Assembly: GCA_001660395.1 (NCBI GenBank)
Contig: LXWE01000002.1
Coordinates: 806,001 to 870,000, forward strand
DNA from: Alteromonadaceae bacterium XY-R5
GTDB lineage: Bacteria; Pseudomonadota; Gammaproteobacteria; Enterobacterales; Alteromonadaceae
Length of the DNA: 64,000 bases
Direction: 5' to 3'
The number at the start of each line of letters is the position of its first letter. The stretch's first letter is position 1. The position numbers and the translations under genes were made by a program. A model generated the notes under the pieces. It did no database searches and was not told where the DNA came from. It was given only the letters and a program-made list of their open reading frames with translations. Positions 45,031 through 54,302 of this stretch are shown piece by piece.

Positions 45031-47151
45031 GTGACTCCTATTACTAAAACTTTTCAGTATGGCAAACATACTGTAACTCTGGAAACGGGCGTAATCGCTC
45101 GTCAGGCAACAGCTGCGGTAATGGCTAGCATGGACGATACGTCTGTTCTGGTAACTGTAGTTGGTAAAAAAGAAGCGAAAGCTGATCAAGATTTCTTCCC
45201 GCTGACGGTGAACTACCAGGAAAAAGCATACGCTGCTGGTAAAATCCCAGGTGGTTTCTTCAAACGTGAAGGTCGTCCGTCTGAAGGCGAAACGCTGATT
45301 GCACGTCTGATTGACCGTCCAATCCGTCCTCTGTTCCCAGAAGGGTTCAAAAACGAAGTTCAAATCGTAGTAACTGTGGTATCTGCTAACCCAGAAATCC
45401 CAACTGATATCGTATCTATGATTGGTACGTCTGCTGCACTGGCCATTTCTGGTATTCCATTCAATGGTCCAATTGGTGCTGCTCGTGTAGGTTATAAAGA
45501 CGGCGGTTACATTTTAAATACCCTTGCTTCAGAGCAAGCGACTAGCCAGCTGGATCTGGTGGTTGCCGGTACAGAAAACGCTGTACTGATGGTTGAATCA
45601 GAAGCCGCTGTTCTGTCTGAAGAAGTCATGCTGGGTGCCGTAGTATTCGGTCACGAGCAATTGCAAACTGTGGTTAATGCAGTAAATGAATTTGCGGCTC
45701 AGGTTGCTACTCCTGCATGGGACTGGACACCAGAAGCTGAAAACACTGAGCTGAAAGCGAAAATCAAAGAGCTGGCAGAAGCCGGTATGACTGAAGCTTA
45801 CCAAATCTCTGACAAGCTGGCCCGTAAAGAGGCGGTTACTGCGGTAACTGACGCTGCACTGGCTGCCTTGCTTGAAGCTAATCCAGAGCAGGACAAGAAA
45901 GAAGCTTCTGAACTGCTGCACGAACTGGAATCAGACGTAGTACGTTCACGTATCCTTGCTGGTCAGCCACGTATCGATGGTCGTGAACCAGACATGGTGC
46001 GCGCGCTGAACGTTGCTACTGGTATCCTGCCACGTACCCACGGTTCTGCCTTGTTCACCCGTGGTGAAACTCAGGCTCTGGTCGCTGCGACTCTGGGTAC
46101 AGAGCGTGACGCACAGATGATTGACGAGTTGTCAGGTACGACTAACAGCCGCTTCATGCTGCACTACAACTTCCCTCCATACTGTGTGGGCGAAACTGGC
46201 ATGATCGGTTCTCCTAAGCGTCGTGAAATTGGTCACGGTCGTCTGGCGAAGCGTGGTATCCAGGCAGTTATGCCTTCGATGGAAGAATTCCCGTACGTAG
46301 TACGTGTCGTGTCTGAAATCACTGAATCTAACGGTTCTTCTTCAATGGCCTCTGTATGTGGTACGTCATTGGCACTGATGGACGCTGGTGTGCCTATCAA
46401 AGCCTCTGTTGCGGGTATCGCCATGGGTCTGGTGAAGAGTGATGACAACTTTGTGGTTCTGTCTGACATTCTGGGTGACGAAGATCACCTGGGCGACATG
46501 GACTTTAAAGTAGCGGGTACGTCTGAAGGTGTTACTGCGCTGCAGATGGATATCAAGATCGAAGGTATCACCAAAGAAATCATGCAGATCGCGCTGAAAC
46601 AGGCTAAAGAAGCCCGTTTACACATTCTCAGCGTGATGGATCAGGCTATTACTGGTCACCGTGAAGAGCTGTCTGAATTTGCTCCACGTATCTACACTCT
46701 GTCTATCGACAAAGACAAGATCCGTGATGTTATCGGTAAAGGCGGCGCAATGATCCGTTCTATTACTGAAGCGTCTGATACCAACATCGAAATCGAAGAT
46801 GACGGTACCATCAAGATCTTCGCTACAGAACGTGCAAAAGCAGACATCGCTATCAGCATGATCGAAGGCGTAACTGCAGAGGTTGAAGTGGGTAAAACTT
46901 ACCACGGTAAAGTGACGCGTTGCGTAGACTTCGGTGCGTTCGTTGAAGTTCTGCCAGGTAAAGAAGGTCTGGTGCACATTTCTCAAATCGCCCATGAGCG
47001 AGTGAATAAAGTGACTGACTACCTGAAAGAAGGCCAGATGGTTGACGTGAAAGTGATGGAAATCGACCGTCAGAACCGTGTTCGTCTGAGCATGAAAGAG
47101 CTGATTGAACGACCTGCCGCTGAAGAAGCGCCAGCTTCTGACGCAGAGTAA
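45031..47151 (+). CDS. pnp: polyribonucleotide nucleotidyltransferase (PNPase)
   Basis: 706-residue phosphorolytic 3'-5' exoribonuclease of the degradosome. Two RNase PH domains (residues 1-230 and about 310-540, including [16 protein letters not shown] and [14 protein letters not shown]) flank a helical linker. They are followed by a KH domain ([15 protein letters not shown]) and an S1 domain ([28 protein letters not shown]). GTG start behind AAGGA. Codon use is strongly biased, as for a highly expressed gene. rpsO, its usual upstream neighbour, is absent. Confidence 0.97.
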   Translation: MTPITKTFQYGKHTVTLETGVIARQATAAVMASMDDTSVLVTVVGKKEAKADQDFFPLTVNYQEKAYAAGKIPGGFFKREGRPSEGETLIARLIDRPIRPLFPEGFKNEVQIVVTVVSANPEIPTDIVSMIGTSAALAISGIPFNGPIGAARVGYKDGGYILNTLASEQATSQLDLVVAGTENAVLMVESEAAVLSEEVMLGAVVFGHEQLQTVVNAVNEFAAQVATPAWDWTPEAENTELKAKIKELAEAGMTEAYQISDKLARKEAVTAVTDAALAALLEANPEQDKKEASELLHELESDVVRSRILAGQPRIDGREPDMVRALNVATGILPRTHGSALFTRGETQALVAATLGTERDAQMIDELSGTTNSRFMLHYNFPPYCVGETGMIGSPKRREIGHGRLAKRGIQAVMPSMEEFPYVVRVVSEITESNGSSSMASVCGTSLALMDAGVPIKASVAGIAMGLVKSDDNFVVLSDILGDEDHLGDMDFKVAGTSEGVTALQMDIKIEGITKEIMQIALKQAKEARLHILSVMDQAITGHREELSEFAPRIYTLSIDKDKIRDVIGKGGAMIRSITEASDTNIEIEDDGTIKIFATERAKADIAISMIEGVTAEVEVGKTYHGKVTRCVDFGAFVEVLPGKEGLVHISQIAHERVNKVTDYLKEGQMVDVKVMEIDRQNRVRLSMKELIERPAAEEAPASDAE

Positions 47152-47171
47152 TCTGCTCAAAGAAAGTGTTT

Positions 47172-47197
47172 AAAAGGGAGCGAAAGCTCCCTTTTTT
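47172..47197 (+). terminator. rho-independent terminator after pnp
   Basis: Perfect AAAAGGGAGC-GAAA-GCTCCCTTTT stem-loop with a stable GNRA-type tetraloop and T tail, 21 bases after the stop codon. Confidence 0.92.
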
Positions 47198-47417
47198 GTC
47201 TTAGTTACAAAGGATAGCGCAGGAATTTCTGCCAGTAAGTATTTTCCTAACGCTGTATTTTCGCGTTGGAATTGCTGGGTCATTGGAAAATTTCTGTCAC
47301 GAGAGTTCGTCACTCATTAAGTTTGTAACCCTGTTGAGTTTTGATAATTTATTTATATTGATAATTGAATATCTAGAGGTGAAAGAGTGAAACCTCTTGC
47401 TACGAGTGGAGTTAGCG

Positions 47418-47723
47418 ATGGATAAACATACCCAAACCGAAATAGAAGCCGCGGTATTTCGCCGTTTTCTGCAACACCTTGACGAGAACAAAGACGTACA
47501 GAACATTGACTTGATGATTCTGGCGGATTTTTGCCGTAACTGTCTGGCTAAATGGTACAGCGCTGCAGCGACGGAAAATGGTGAGTCGGTTGATTATGAA
47601 CAAGCCCGTGAAATTGTGTACGGGATGCCGTTTAGTGAGTGGAAAGAGAAGTTCCAGGGTAAAGCAACGCCAGAACAACTGGCGGCTTTTGAGGCTCGGC
47701 AGGCTACGAAGAAGCACGACTAA
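47418..47723 (+). CDS. DUF1244 family protein
   Basis: Protein of about 101 residues matching DUF1244: EIEAAVFRRFLQHLDENKDVQNIDLM, then LADFCRNCLAKWY with a conserved Cys-Arg-Asn-Cys, then AREIVYGMPFSEWKEKFQ. Start at 47418 behind TGGAG; an ATG-like frame start at 47397 lacks support. All-helical cytoplasmic protein whose two close Cys might bind metal; function unknown. Confidence 0.85.
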   Translation: MDKHTQTEIEAAVFRRFLQHLDENKDVQNIDLMILADFCRNCLAKWYSAAATENGESVDYEQAREIVYGMPFSEWKEKFQGKATPEQLAAFEARQATKKHD

Positions 47724-47752
47724 CTCTGCCGTCTACTCTTGTTCGATAGATT

Positions 47753-47775
47753 ATGCCCGCTACATGCGGGCATTT
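47753..47775. terminator. bidirectional terminator
   Basis: ATGCCCGC-TACAT-GCGGGCAT hairpin followed by T's on the plus strand, between the convergent DUF1244 and L,D-transpeptidase genes. Confidence 0.8.
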
Positions 47776-48264
47776 TTATGGTTTGATTTCTATTGGTGTG
47801 CCATTGGGTACTTGGGCCCAAATCTCATCCACTTCTTGATTGGTGACGGCGATGCAGCCGTGAGTCCAGTCGTAGCCCCGATAGTTATTGACCAAATGTC
47901 CACGGCCATTTGGTAAGCCATGAATGAATATGGCACCCCCAGGATTAAGGCCGCGCTGGCTTGCCAGGCTTTTATCTTCCTTGTTGGGATAACTAATATG
48001 CAGGGAACGGTAAAACCGACTTTGTGCGTTGCGATAATCTATGATGTAACGGCCTTCCGGTGTGCGCTTATCACCTAAATGCCGTTTGTGGCCAATAGGA
48101 TTCGCCCCGAGGGAAATATCATAATCCCGATAAACTTCGCCGTTTTTTAGCAGGTAAAGTTTACGCTGGGCCTTCATTATTAGTACGCTGTCAGCCTGAG
48201 GCAGGGATGTTGCCCATAGCGGTAACACGCATAAAATGGCGAAAACACAGACCAAACGTTTCAT
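47776..48264 (-). CDS. L,D-transpeptidase (YkuD domain) family protein
   Basis: 162-residue exported protein: signal peptide (cleavage near WATS) then a YkuD domain. The active-site pattern IFIHGLPNG...DWTHGCIAVTN gives the catalytic Cys with its His residues. Such enzymes make 3-3 cross-links in peptidoglycan or attach proteins to it. It is a minimal version with no LysM domain, resembling ErfK-like short proteins. Ends at the shared terminator. Confidence 0.9.
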   Translation of the reverse strand: MKRLVCVFAILCVLPLWATSLPQADSVLIMKAQRKLYLLKNGEVYRDYDISLGANPIGHKRHLGDKRTPEGRYIIDYRNAQSRFYRSLHISYPNKEDKSLASQRGLNPGGAIFIHGLPNGRGHLVNNYRGYDWTHGCIAVTNQEVDEIWAQVPNGTPIEIKP

Positions 48265-48357
48265 TTGCTTTGCTCAGACGTCTCATTGGCTCAATGACTT
48301 ACATTCTGACGCTAAAGTATAGTGTGTCAGGAGGAGTGCGAGTTAAGTTTGCGGTGA

Positions 48358-49248
48358 TTAATCTGTTGTTTCATTAGTGCTGCCAAACTTACGGATTAGC
48401 CAGGTTTTGACGATAGATGCTGGCTCACTCAGGGCTAAGTCGAGTTGATTGACTAAATAGAGTTGGCGCTGTGCAGGCTGGGTAAAGTTAAACAAAGGCA
48501 CCAGGGAGCCTTTGCTGAGCTGATTATTACTCAATACATTGTCGGTCAGCCACAACCCCAGATGACTCTCTGCCGCCTGAGAAGACAGCGCTGCCTGATC
48601 AAAGGACAGGTGTCCTCTTGCTTTCCCGCTTAATCCCGCCAGTTGAATGATACGTTCCCAGTCCTGGTAAAGATAATCCTGGATCATGTCACAGCCACTA
48701 ATGTCTTTCTCTTTCAAACCAGGGTGTTGCTCCAGATAAGTCGGACTGCATACCATTTGAATCTGAGGACGTTGAAGTAAGGTGGTATCTAGGCGGTTGT
48801 CAGCCTGAGGTAAATAACGAATGGCCAAATCATGTTCGGCACTTTCAATGGATGACAGTATGCTGGAAGCCTGAATATGCAGGTCAATCTGAGGGTGGCT
48901 GGCCTGAAACTCGGCCATAGCGGGTGCAAACCTCAACATCGCAAACGCGGGCGGTAAGGATAGCTTTACCGCGCTCGGGTGAGGGCGCTGGCGCATGGAA
49001 GATGTAATGCTACTGATTTCAGCTAGCAAAGGACTACAGCGCCGATAAAGTATGTTGCCTGCATCGGTTAACGTCAGCTGGCGCACCTGACGGGTAAACA
49101 GACTCAGGTTAAGCCAGTCTTCCAGGGCTTTGATTTGCAAACTTACGGCACCGGGGGTTACAGCCAGCATTTCTGCTGCTTGTTTAATACTTTGATACTG
49201 CGCGGTCACACAAAAATAATGCAGTGCTTTAAATGAAATGAGTGTCAT
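48358..49248 (-). CDS. LysR-family transcriptional regulator (GcvA-like)
   Basis: 296-residue LysR regulator; the DNA-binding start SFKALHYFCVTAQYQSIKQAAEMLAVTPGAVSLQIKALE is of the GcvA type, which places the effector domain from about residue 92. It is divergent from the MFS transporter at 49389 across a 140-bp gap with inverted repeats (AGCTC-TTT-GAGCT at 49295-49307), so it probably controls that transporter. Confidence 0.9.
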   Translation of the reverse strand: MTLISFKALHYFCVTAQYQSIKQAAEMLAVTPGAVSLQIKALEDWLNLSLFTRQVRQLTLTDAGNILYRRCSPLLAEISSITSSMRQRPHPSAVKLSLPPAFAMLRFAPAMAEFQASHPQIDLHIQASSILSSIESAEHDLAIRYLPQADNRLDTTLLQRPQIQMVCSPTYLEQHPGLKEKDISGCDMIQDYLYQDWERIIQLAGLSGKARGHLSFDQAALSSQAAESHLGLWLTDNVLSNNQLSKGSLVPLFNFTQPAQRQLYLVNQLDLALSEPASIVKTWLIRKFGSTNETTD

Positions 49249-49388
49249 GATTAAGATTATCTAACGTATAAATCCAGAAAAACTGGTTTGTATAAGCTCT
49301 TTGAGCTGATGATAATAAGTTTATCTTAACTATTAAGGTGCTGAGATGGAATCAGTCTCAGCACGTATTTTTGTAAGGAACACAGGGT

Positions 49389-50612
49389 ATGCGCCTGGGG
49401 CATGTATCTTCTACGGCATGGGGCATTATTGCTGCCGCGTCAGTTTTATTGCTATTAAGTTTTGGCTTTCGTGCAAGTTTTGGTTTGTTTGTTGCACCTA
49501 TCTCTGACGCCAATCATTGGGGCAGGGACAGCATTTCGTTGGCACTGGCGATGCAAAACCTGATATGGGGTGTGCTATCGGTGTTTGCGGGTGGATTGGC
49601 TGATCGCTTTGGAAATGTGAAGGTTTTAGTTGCAGGAGTGGTCTTTTATGCCTCTGGACTGTTCTTAACCGCAGGTGTGGATTCAATCTGGCAGTTACAT
49701 CTTGGTAGCGGTGTACTTATTGGCGCAGGCCTGGCTGGTACAGGGTTTGGCTTAGTATTGCCTCTTATGGCAAAGGCAGTGACAGCGGAAGACCGCCAAT
49801 GGGTGATGGGGCTGGGCACCGCAGCGGGATCCATGGGCCAGTTTATGGTGGTGCCACTGGTACAGGAATTGGTGATTGATTATGGCTGGGTCGCCGCTCT
49901 TCACGTGATGGCGCTACTGGCATTTTCAATGCTGGTCCTGATCATGTTATTAGCTAAATTAAGCCGCCCCGGGCAAGCAAGTGTCGTAAGTCAGGAGTCG
50001 GCAGAAAGCTTCCGTGACGTGGTGAACACCGCAATCCGATATCCGTCGTACTGGATGCTGACGTTGGGTTTTTTCGTCTGCGGATTTCATTTGGCTTTTA
50101 TTACTGTGCATTTTCCCGGTTATCTGGCGGGCAAGGGCTTTGCACCTGACGTTGCTGCCTGGTCAATTGCTCTGATTGGCCTGTTTAATGTGGCAGGTGC
50201 CATGGTGTCTGGCTATGTATCTGGATTAATGTCTAAGCGGAGGGTGTTGGTATTTATCTATTTTATGCGTGGCATTATTACCCTGGGATTATTATTACTT
50301 CCACAGTCTCTTACCACCGTCATTCTGTTTAGCTGTCTAACGGGCTTTTTGTGGCTGGCAACCGTACCGCCGACCACAGGGTTGGTCGCTACCATGTTTG
50401 GTACGCGGTATATGGCAACCTTGTATGGCGTAGTGTTTTTGGGTCACCAGGTAGGTAGTTTCTGTGGGGTATGGTTAGGCGGCTTGATATACGAACAAAC
50501 GAGCCATTATGAGTTGGTGTGGTGGCTGAGCGTGGCCTTAAGCCTGGTAGCCGTGGCGTTGCACTGGCCGATTCGTGAACAACGTGCTTTGCCTGTAGCT
50601 GTGACAGCGTAA
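49389..50612 (+). CDS. MFS transporter (anion/carboxylate-type, OFA-like)
   Basis: 407-residue major facilitator with twelve membrane helices. The loop 2-3 motif GGLADRFGNVKVL and the GTGFGLVLPLMAKAV segment agree with the oxalate/formate-antiporter and monocarboxylate-like groups. Substrate cannot be read from sequence. Regulated, by arrangement, by the divergent GcvA-like regulator. Purine-rich TAAGGA lies upstream of the ATG. Confidence 0.85.
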   Translation: MRLGHVSSTAWGIIAAASVLLLLSFGFRASFGLFVAPISDANHWGRDSISLALAMQNLIWGVLSVFAGGLADRFGNVKVLVAGVVFYASGLFLTAGVDSIWQLHLGSGVLIGAGLAGTGFGLVLPLMAKAVTAEDRQWVMGLGTAAGSMGQFMVVPLVQELVIDYGWVAALHVMALLAFSMLVLIMLLAKLSRPGQASVVSQESAESFRDVVNTAIRYPSYWMLTLGFFVCGFHLAFITVHFPGYLAGKGFAPDVAAWSIALIGLFNVAGAMVSGYVSGLMSKRRVLVFIYFMRGIITLGLLLLPQSLTTVILFSCLTGFLWLATVPPTTGLVATMFGTRYMATLYGVVFLGHQVGSFCGVWLGGLIYEQTSHYELVWWLSVALSLVAVALHWPIREQRALPVAVTA

Positions 50613-50866
50613 CATAAAGGTTAACCCGAACGAATCTGTTACTTGGCACAGATAATTATTTATTGGCGATTTTTTATGCATTAACTCCGGGCCAGCCCTT
50701 ATCCTGTAAGCGCTGGTCTTGCTGAATACGTATGCACAAAGTTGTTTAAAAAGTGTTGCAGAGGGTAGTATTCAGTAAAAATTAGCCATTAACCTGGCTT
50801 TAACACCACCCACGCCTTGCTATGCTGTTATAGCCGGGTGTGAAAGGGTGAGATTGGCCTGGTTAA

Positions 50867-52750
50867 TTGTGGGGTTACTGTATTTTGTCTATCCGTTATT
50901 TGCGCCTTTTTCCGTTATTTTCTGCGCTGTTGTTGAGCCTGACCTCTGTGGTCGTTCAGGCAGCTAATTTGAAAGTTGAGCCTGCTAACTGGTGGGTAGG
51001 GATGCATAATCCTAACGTACAACTGATGGTACATGGTGACAATATTGCAAATAAAGCGGTGCAGGTTGTCTACCCAAATGTGTCGATCGCAGCCGTTGAA
51101 AAAACCGATAACCCTAATTATCTGTTTATTACTCTAATCCTGCCACCGGATACTCAGCCGGGCACGCTTAAAATCAAGTTGGGGGATGATGAAAATCAAG
51201 CCTTTGATTTTCCTTTATTACCTCGCAGAGCCAATTCTGCCACTCGACAAGGCTTTACGGCAGCAGATGCAGTTTATCTGATCACCCCTGATCGCTTTGC
51301 GAATGGTAATCCACAGAACGATGCCTTGCCTGAAATGAATGAAGGGCTAAATCGCAGTGACAGTAATGGTCGTCACGGTGGCGATATTGAGGGAATTTTG
51401 GCACACCTGGATTATATTCAGGCACTGGGCATGACTCAGGTCTGGAGCACGCCAGTACTAGAGAATAACGCGCCTAAATATTCCTATCACGGTTATGCAA
51501 TAACGGACTTTTACCGCGTCGATCCAAGAATGGGAAGTAATGCCCAGTATCGCCAGTTATCTCAGGCGTTGAGTAAACGTGGAATGGGCCTGATCATGGA
51601 TGTGGTGTTAAACCATATTGGTGATAAACACTGGTGGATGGATGATATGCCGGCCAGAGACTGGCTGCATTTTAATGGTACGTTTTCGCCTACCCATCAT
51701 CAGCGTCAGGCGATGGTAGACCCTCATGCCAGTGCCTGGGATAAACGCCAGTTCAACGATGGCTGGTTTGTGCCTATGATGCCGGATTTAAATCAATCGA
51801 ATCCTCTGTTAGCGACCTATCTGACTCAAAATGCGATTTGGTGGATTGAGTACGCCAATTTAAGCGGTCTGCGGGTAGACACCTATTCTTACTCGGATAA
51901 AGACTTCCTGGTAAACTGGACTCAGGCCATTATGGCTGAGTATCCACAGCTAAATATTGTCGGTGAAGAATGGTCGACACAACCCGCTATTGTTGCCCAG
52001 TGGCAGCAGGGTAGCCCCGCATTTTCCGACTATCCGATTGCCACGCCAGGCATGATTGATTTCCCAACCCGTGATGCGTTATTGAATGGCTTGAGCGCAG
52101 AGCAGCCAAGCTTTGATCCTTTGTATCAAACCCTGGGCCTGGATTTTCTCTATGGTAACAGTGCTAATTTACTGATTTTCCCCGATAATCACGATACGCC
52201 ACGGGTATTTAGTACGTTAAACGAAGATATCGCCAAGTGGAAACTGGCGATGATGTGGCTGGCCACCAGTCGCGGGATTCCGCAGCTTTACTATGGCACT
52301 GAACTCTTATTTACCAGCCCGAAAGAGCGTAACGATGGATTAGTACGCAAGGATTTCCCGGGGGGCTGGGCGAATGATACTGTGAATGGTTTTACCGGCA
52401 AAGGTCTGAGTCAGGAACAAGAAAGTGCGCTGACCTTTATCCAGTCTTTGTTTAGATGGCGTAAGACCAGCAACGCTATTGCCCAGGGGACGTTAATTCA
52501 TTTTGCCCCAGAGCAGGGGGCATATGTGTATTTTCGTCAGGCGGGTAATGAGTTGTTGATGGTGGCGTTGAATCCAACCGATGCTGAGCAACGTCTGGTC
52601 CTGGAAAAGTATAAAGAAATTCTACCTGCAGGCATGCAAGCCACCGATGTGCTTACGGGTAAACGCCAGACACTGACAGACCATCTGACATTGAGCGCAG
52701 GTCAGGGACTGATTTTACAATTGACTCCAATCAAAACGCTGGCCCACTAA
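50867..52750 (+). CDS. GH13 alpha-amylase-family enzyme with cyclomaltodextrinase-type N-domain
   Basis: 627-residue exported enzyme: signal peptide (cleavage near VQA-A), an N-terminal beta-sandwich of the cyclomaltodextrinase type (residues 33-120), and a GH13 barrel. Conserved regions are VVLNH, GLRVDTYS (nucleophile Asp338), IVGEEW (acid Glu367) and FPDNHDTPR. It resembles SusA/neopullulanase-like periplasmic amylases that hydrolyse maltodextrins or pullulan. The start is uncertain: GTG at 50867 or TTG at 50885. First gene of a three-gene alpha-glucan operon. Confidence 0.9.
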   Translation: MWGYCILSIRYLRLFPLFSALLLSLTSVVVQAANLKVEPANWWVGMHNPNVQLMVHGDNIANKAVQVVYPNVSIAAVEKTDNPNYLFITLILPPDTQPGTLKIKLGDDENQAFDFPLLPRRANSATRQGFTAADAVYLITPDRFANGNPQNDALPEMNEGLNRSDSNGRHGGDIEGILAHLDYIQALGMTQVWSTPVLENNAPKYSYHGYAITDFYRVDPRMGSNAQYRQLSQALSKRGMGLIMDVVLNHIGDKHWWMDDMPARDWLHFNGTFSPTHHQRQAMVDPHASAWDKRQFNDGWFVPMMPDLNQSNPLLATYLTQNAIWWIEYANLSGLRVDTYSYSDKDFLVNWTQAIMAEYPQLNIVGEEWSTQPAIVAQWQQGSPAFSDYPIATPGMIDFPTRDALLNGLSAEQPSFDPLYQTLGLDFLYGNSANLLIFPDNHDTPRVFSTLNEDIAKWKLAMMWLATSRGIPQLYYGTELLFTSPKERNDGLVRKDFPGGWANDTVNGFTGKGLSQEQESALTFIQSLFRWRKTSNAIAQGTLIHFAPEQGAYVYFRQAGNELLMVALNPTDAEQRLVLEKYKEILPAGMQATDVLTGKRQTLTDHLTLSAGQGLILQLTPIKTLAH

Positions 52751-52777
52751 GCGGAGCCGGAGAAAAAGAGAAAAACA

Positions 52778-54292
52778 ATGCAGCAATCAAAACCGCAATT
52801 ATCCTTTTGGCAGATATGGAACATGTGCTTTGGCTTTATGGGGATCCAGTTTGGTTTCGCCCTGCAAAATGCCAATGTCAGCCGAATTTTTGAAACTCTG
52901 GGCGCCGATTACAACAACATGGCGGTGTTGTGGGTCGCTGCACCTATTACAGGTTTAATCGTTCAGCCAATTATCGGCTATATGAGCGATAAAACCTGGA
53001 ATCGACTAGGCCGTCGTCGTCCTTACTTTCTCGCGGGAGCGATCGCAGCCAGTTTAGCGTTATTTGTCATGCCCAATTCACCGGCCTTGTGGGTGGCTGC
53101 CGGTATGTTGTGGGTGATGGATGCTTCTATCAACATTTCCATGGAGCCTTTCCGTGCTTTTGTCGGTGATATGCTGCCAGAAAAGCAGCGTGCTACGGGC
53201 TATGCCATGCAGAGCTTCTTTATCGGTGTGGGGGCTGTGGTGGCTTCTGCATTACCCTGGATGATGAGCAACTGGTTTGATATCGCGAATACCGCAGAGG
53301 CGGGAGTGATCCCTGATTCAGTGAAATTCTCCTTTTACGCCGGCGGTACATTCTTTTTCCTGTGTGTGTTGTGGACCATCATCTCGACTAAGGAATACTC
53401 GCCTGAACAGCTCGACGCTTTCGAAAAGGCCGAGTTTGGCGACGCGCACGAGCAAACCTTGCATGCGAATCATCGCAGTGCTGCCAGCTATCTGAAAGGC
53501 GGTGCGATATTCACCTTGCTGGGTGCCATCGTTGCGGCCGTGATTGCCATCAACATCGATAAGCTGGATAAGAACCTGTACATCGCAGCAGGCATGCTAT
53601 TGGCTTTTGGTATTTGTCAGTTAGTGGCAGGTTTGCTGGTCAAATCAGGTAACAGTAAAAATGGCTTTTCTGAGGTGATGGACGACCTATTTGCTATGCC
53701 TCAGGCCATGCGCCAACTGGCACTGGTACAGTTTTTCTCCTGGTTCTCGTTTTTCGCCATGTGGATTTACATGACGTCTGGCGTGGCAGCGCATCATTTC
53801 GGTAGCCGTGACCCAAGTTCAGCCTTATACAACCAGGGGGCAGACTGGGTTGGCGTACTGTTTTCTGTGTACAACGGTACGTCCATTTTGGCTGCGATTT
53901 TGATTCCGCTGATGGTTAAAGTGTTTAACCTGCGCATGACTCACATGTTTAACCTGGCGCTGGGTGGTATGGGCTTTATCTCGTTTATTTTCATTGATAA
54001 CCCGGATTATCTGGCTATTTCTATGGTGGGTGTCGGCTTTGCGTGGGCGTCTGTGTTGTCTGTGCCTTATGCGCTGCTGTCTAATGCCTTACCGACCCAG
54101 AAGCTCGGGGTGTACATGGGGATATTCAATTTTTTCATTGTCATCCCGCAGATCCTGGCGGCCAGTATTCTGGGTTTCCTGGTCACCAAAATTTTCGACA
54201 ATGAGCCAGTGTACGCTTTGGTTGTTGGCGGCGTTAGCATGCTGATTGGTGGCCTGATGACATTGCGGGTGAAAACCCCTGCGGCTGAATAA
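52778..54292 (+). CDS. MFS sugar transporter (SLC45/maltose-type)
   Basis: 504-residue twelve-helix facilitator of the GPH/SLC45 group: FWQIWNMCFGFMGIQFGFALQNAN at the start and the RLGRRRPYFLAGA loop are typical of bacterial maltose/sucrose proton symporters. It sits between two GH13 genes (28 and 10 bases away), so it probably imports the maltose or maltodextrin they release. Proton coupling is inferred from the family. Confidence 0.9.
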   Translation: MQQSKPQLSFWQIWNMCFGFMGIQFGFALQNANVSRIFETLGADYNNMAVLWVAAPITGLIVQPIIGYMSDKTWNRLGRRRPYFLAGAIAASLALFVMPNSPALWVAAGMLWVMDASINISMEPFRAFVGDMLPEKQRATGYAMQSFFIGVGAVVASALPWMMSNWFDIANTAEAGVIPDSVKFSFYAGGTFFFLCVLWTIISTKEYSPEQLDAFEKAEFGDAHEQTLHANHRSAASYLKGGAIFTLLGAIVAAVIAINIDKLDKNLYIAAGMLLAFGICQLVAGLLVKSGNSKNGFSEVMDDLFAMPQAMRQLALVQFFSWFSFFAMWIYMTSGVAAHHFGSRDPSSALYNQGADWVGVLFSVYNGTSILAAILIPLMVKVFNLRMTHMFNLALGGMGFISFIFIDNPDYLAISMVGVGFAWASVLSVPYALLSNALPTQKLGVYMGIFNFFIVIPQILAASILGFLVTKIFDNEPVYALVVGGVSMLIGGLMTLRVKTPAAE

Positions 54293-54302
54293 GGAATTGC
54301 GT

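Noticed and set aside
46618-47160. 180-codon minus-strand frame opposite pnp
   Set aside because: Shadow of a highly biased codon-use gene; the product is His/Phe-rich noise.
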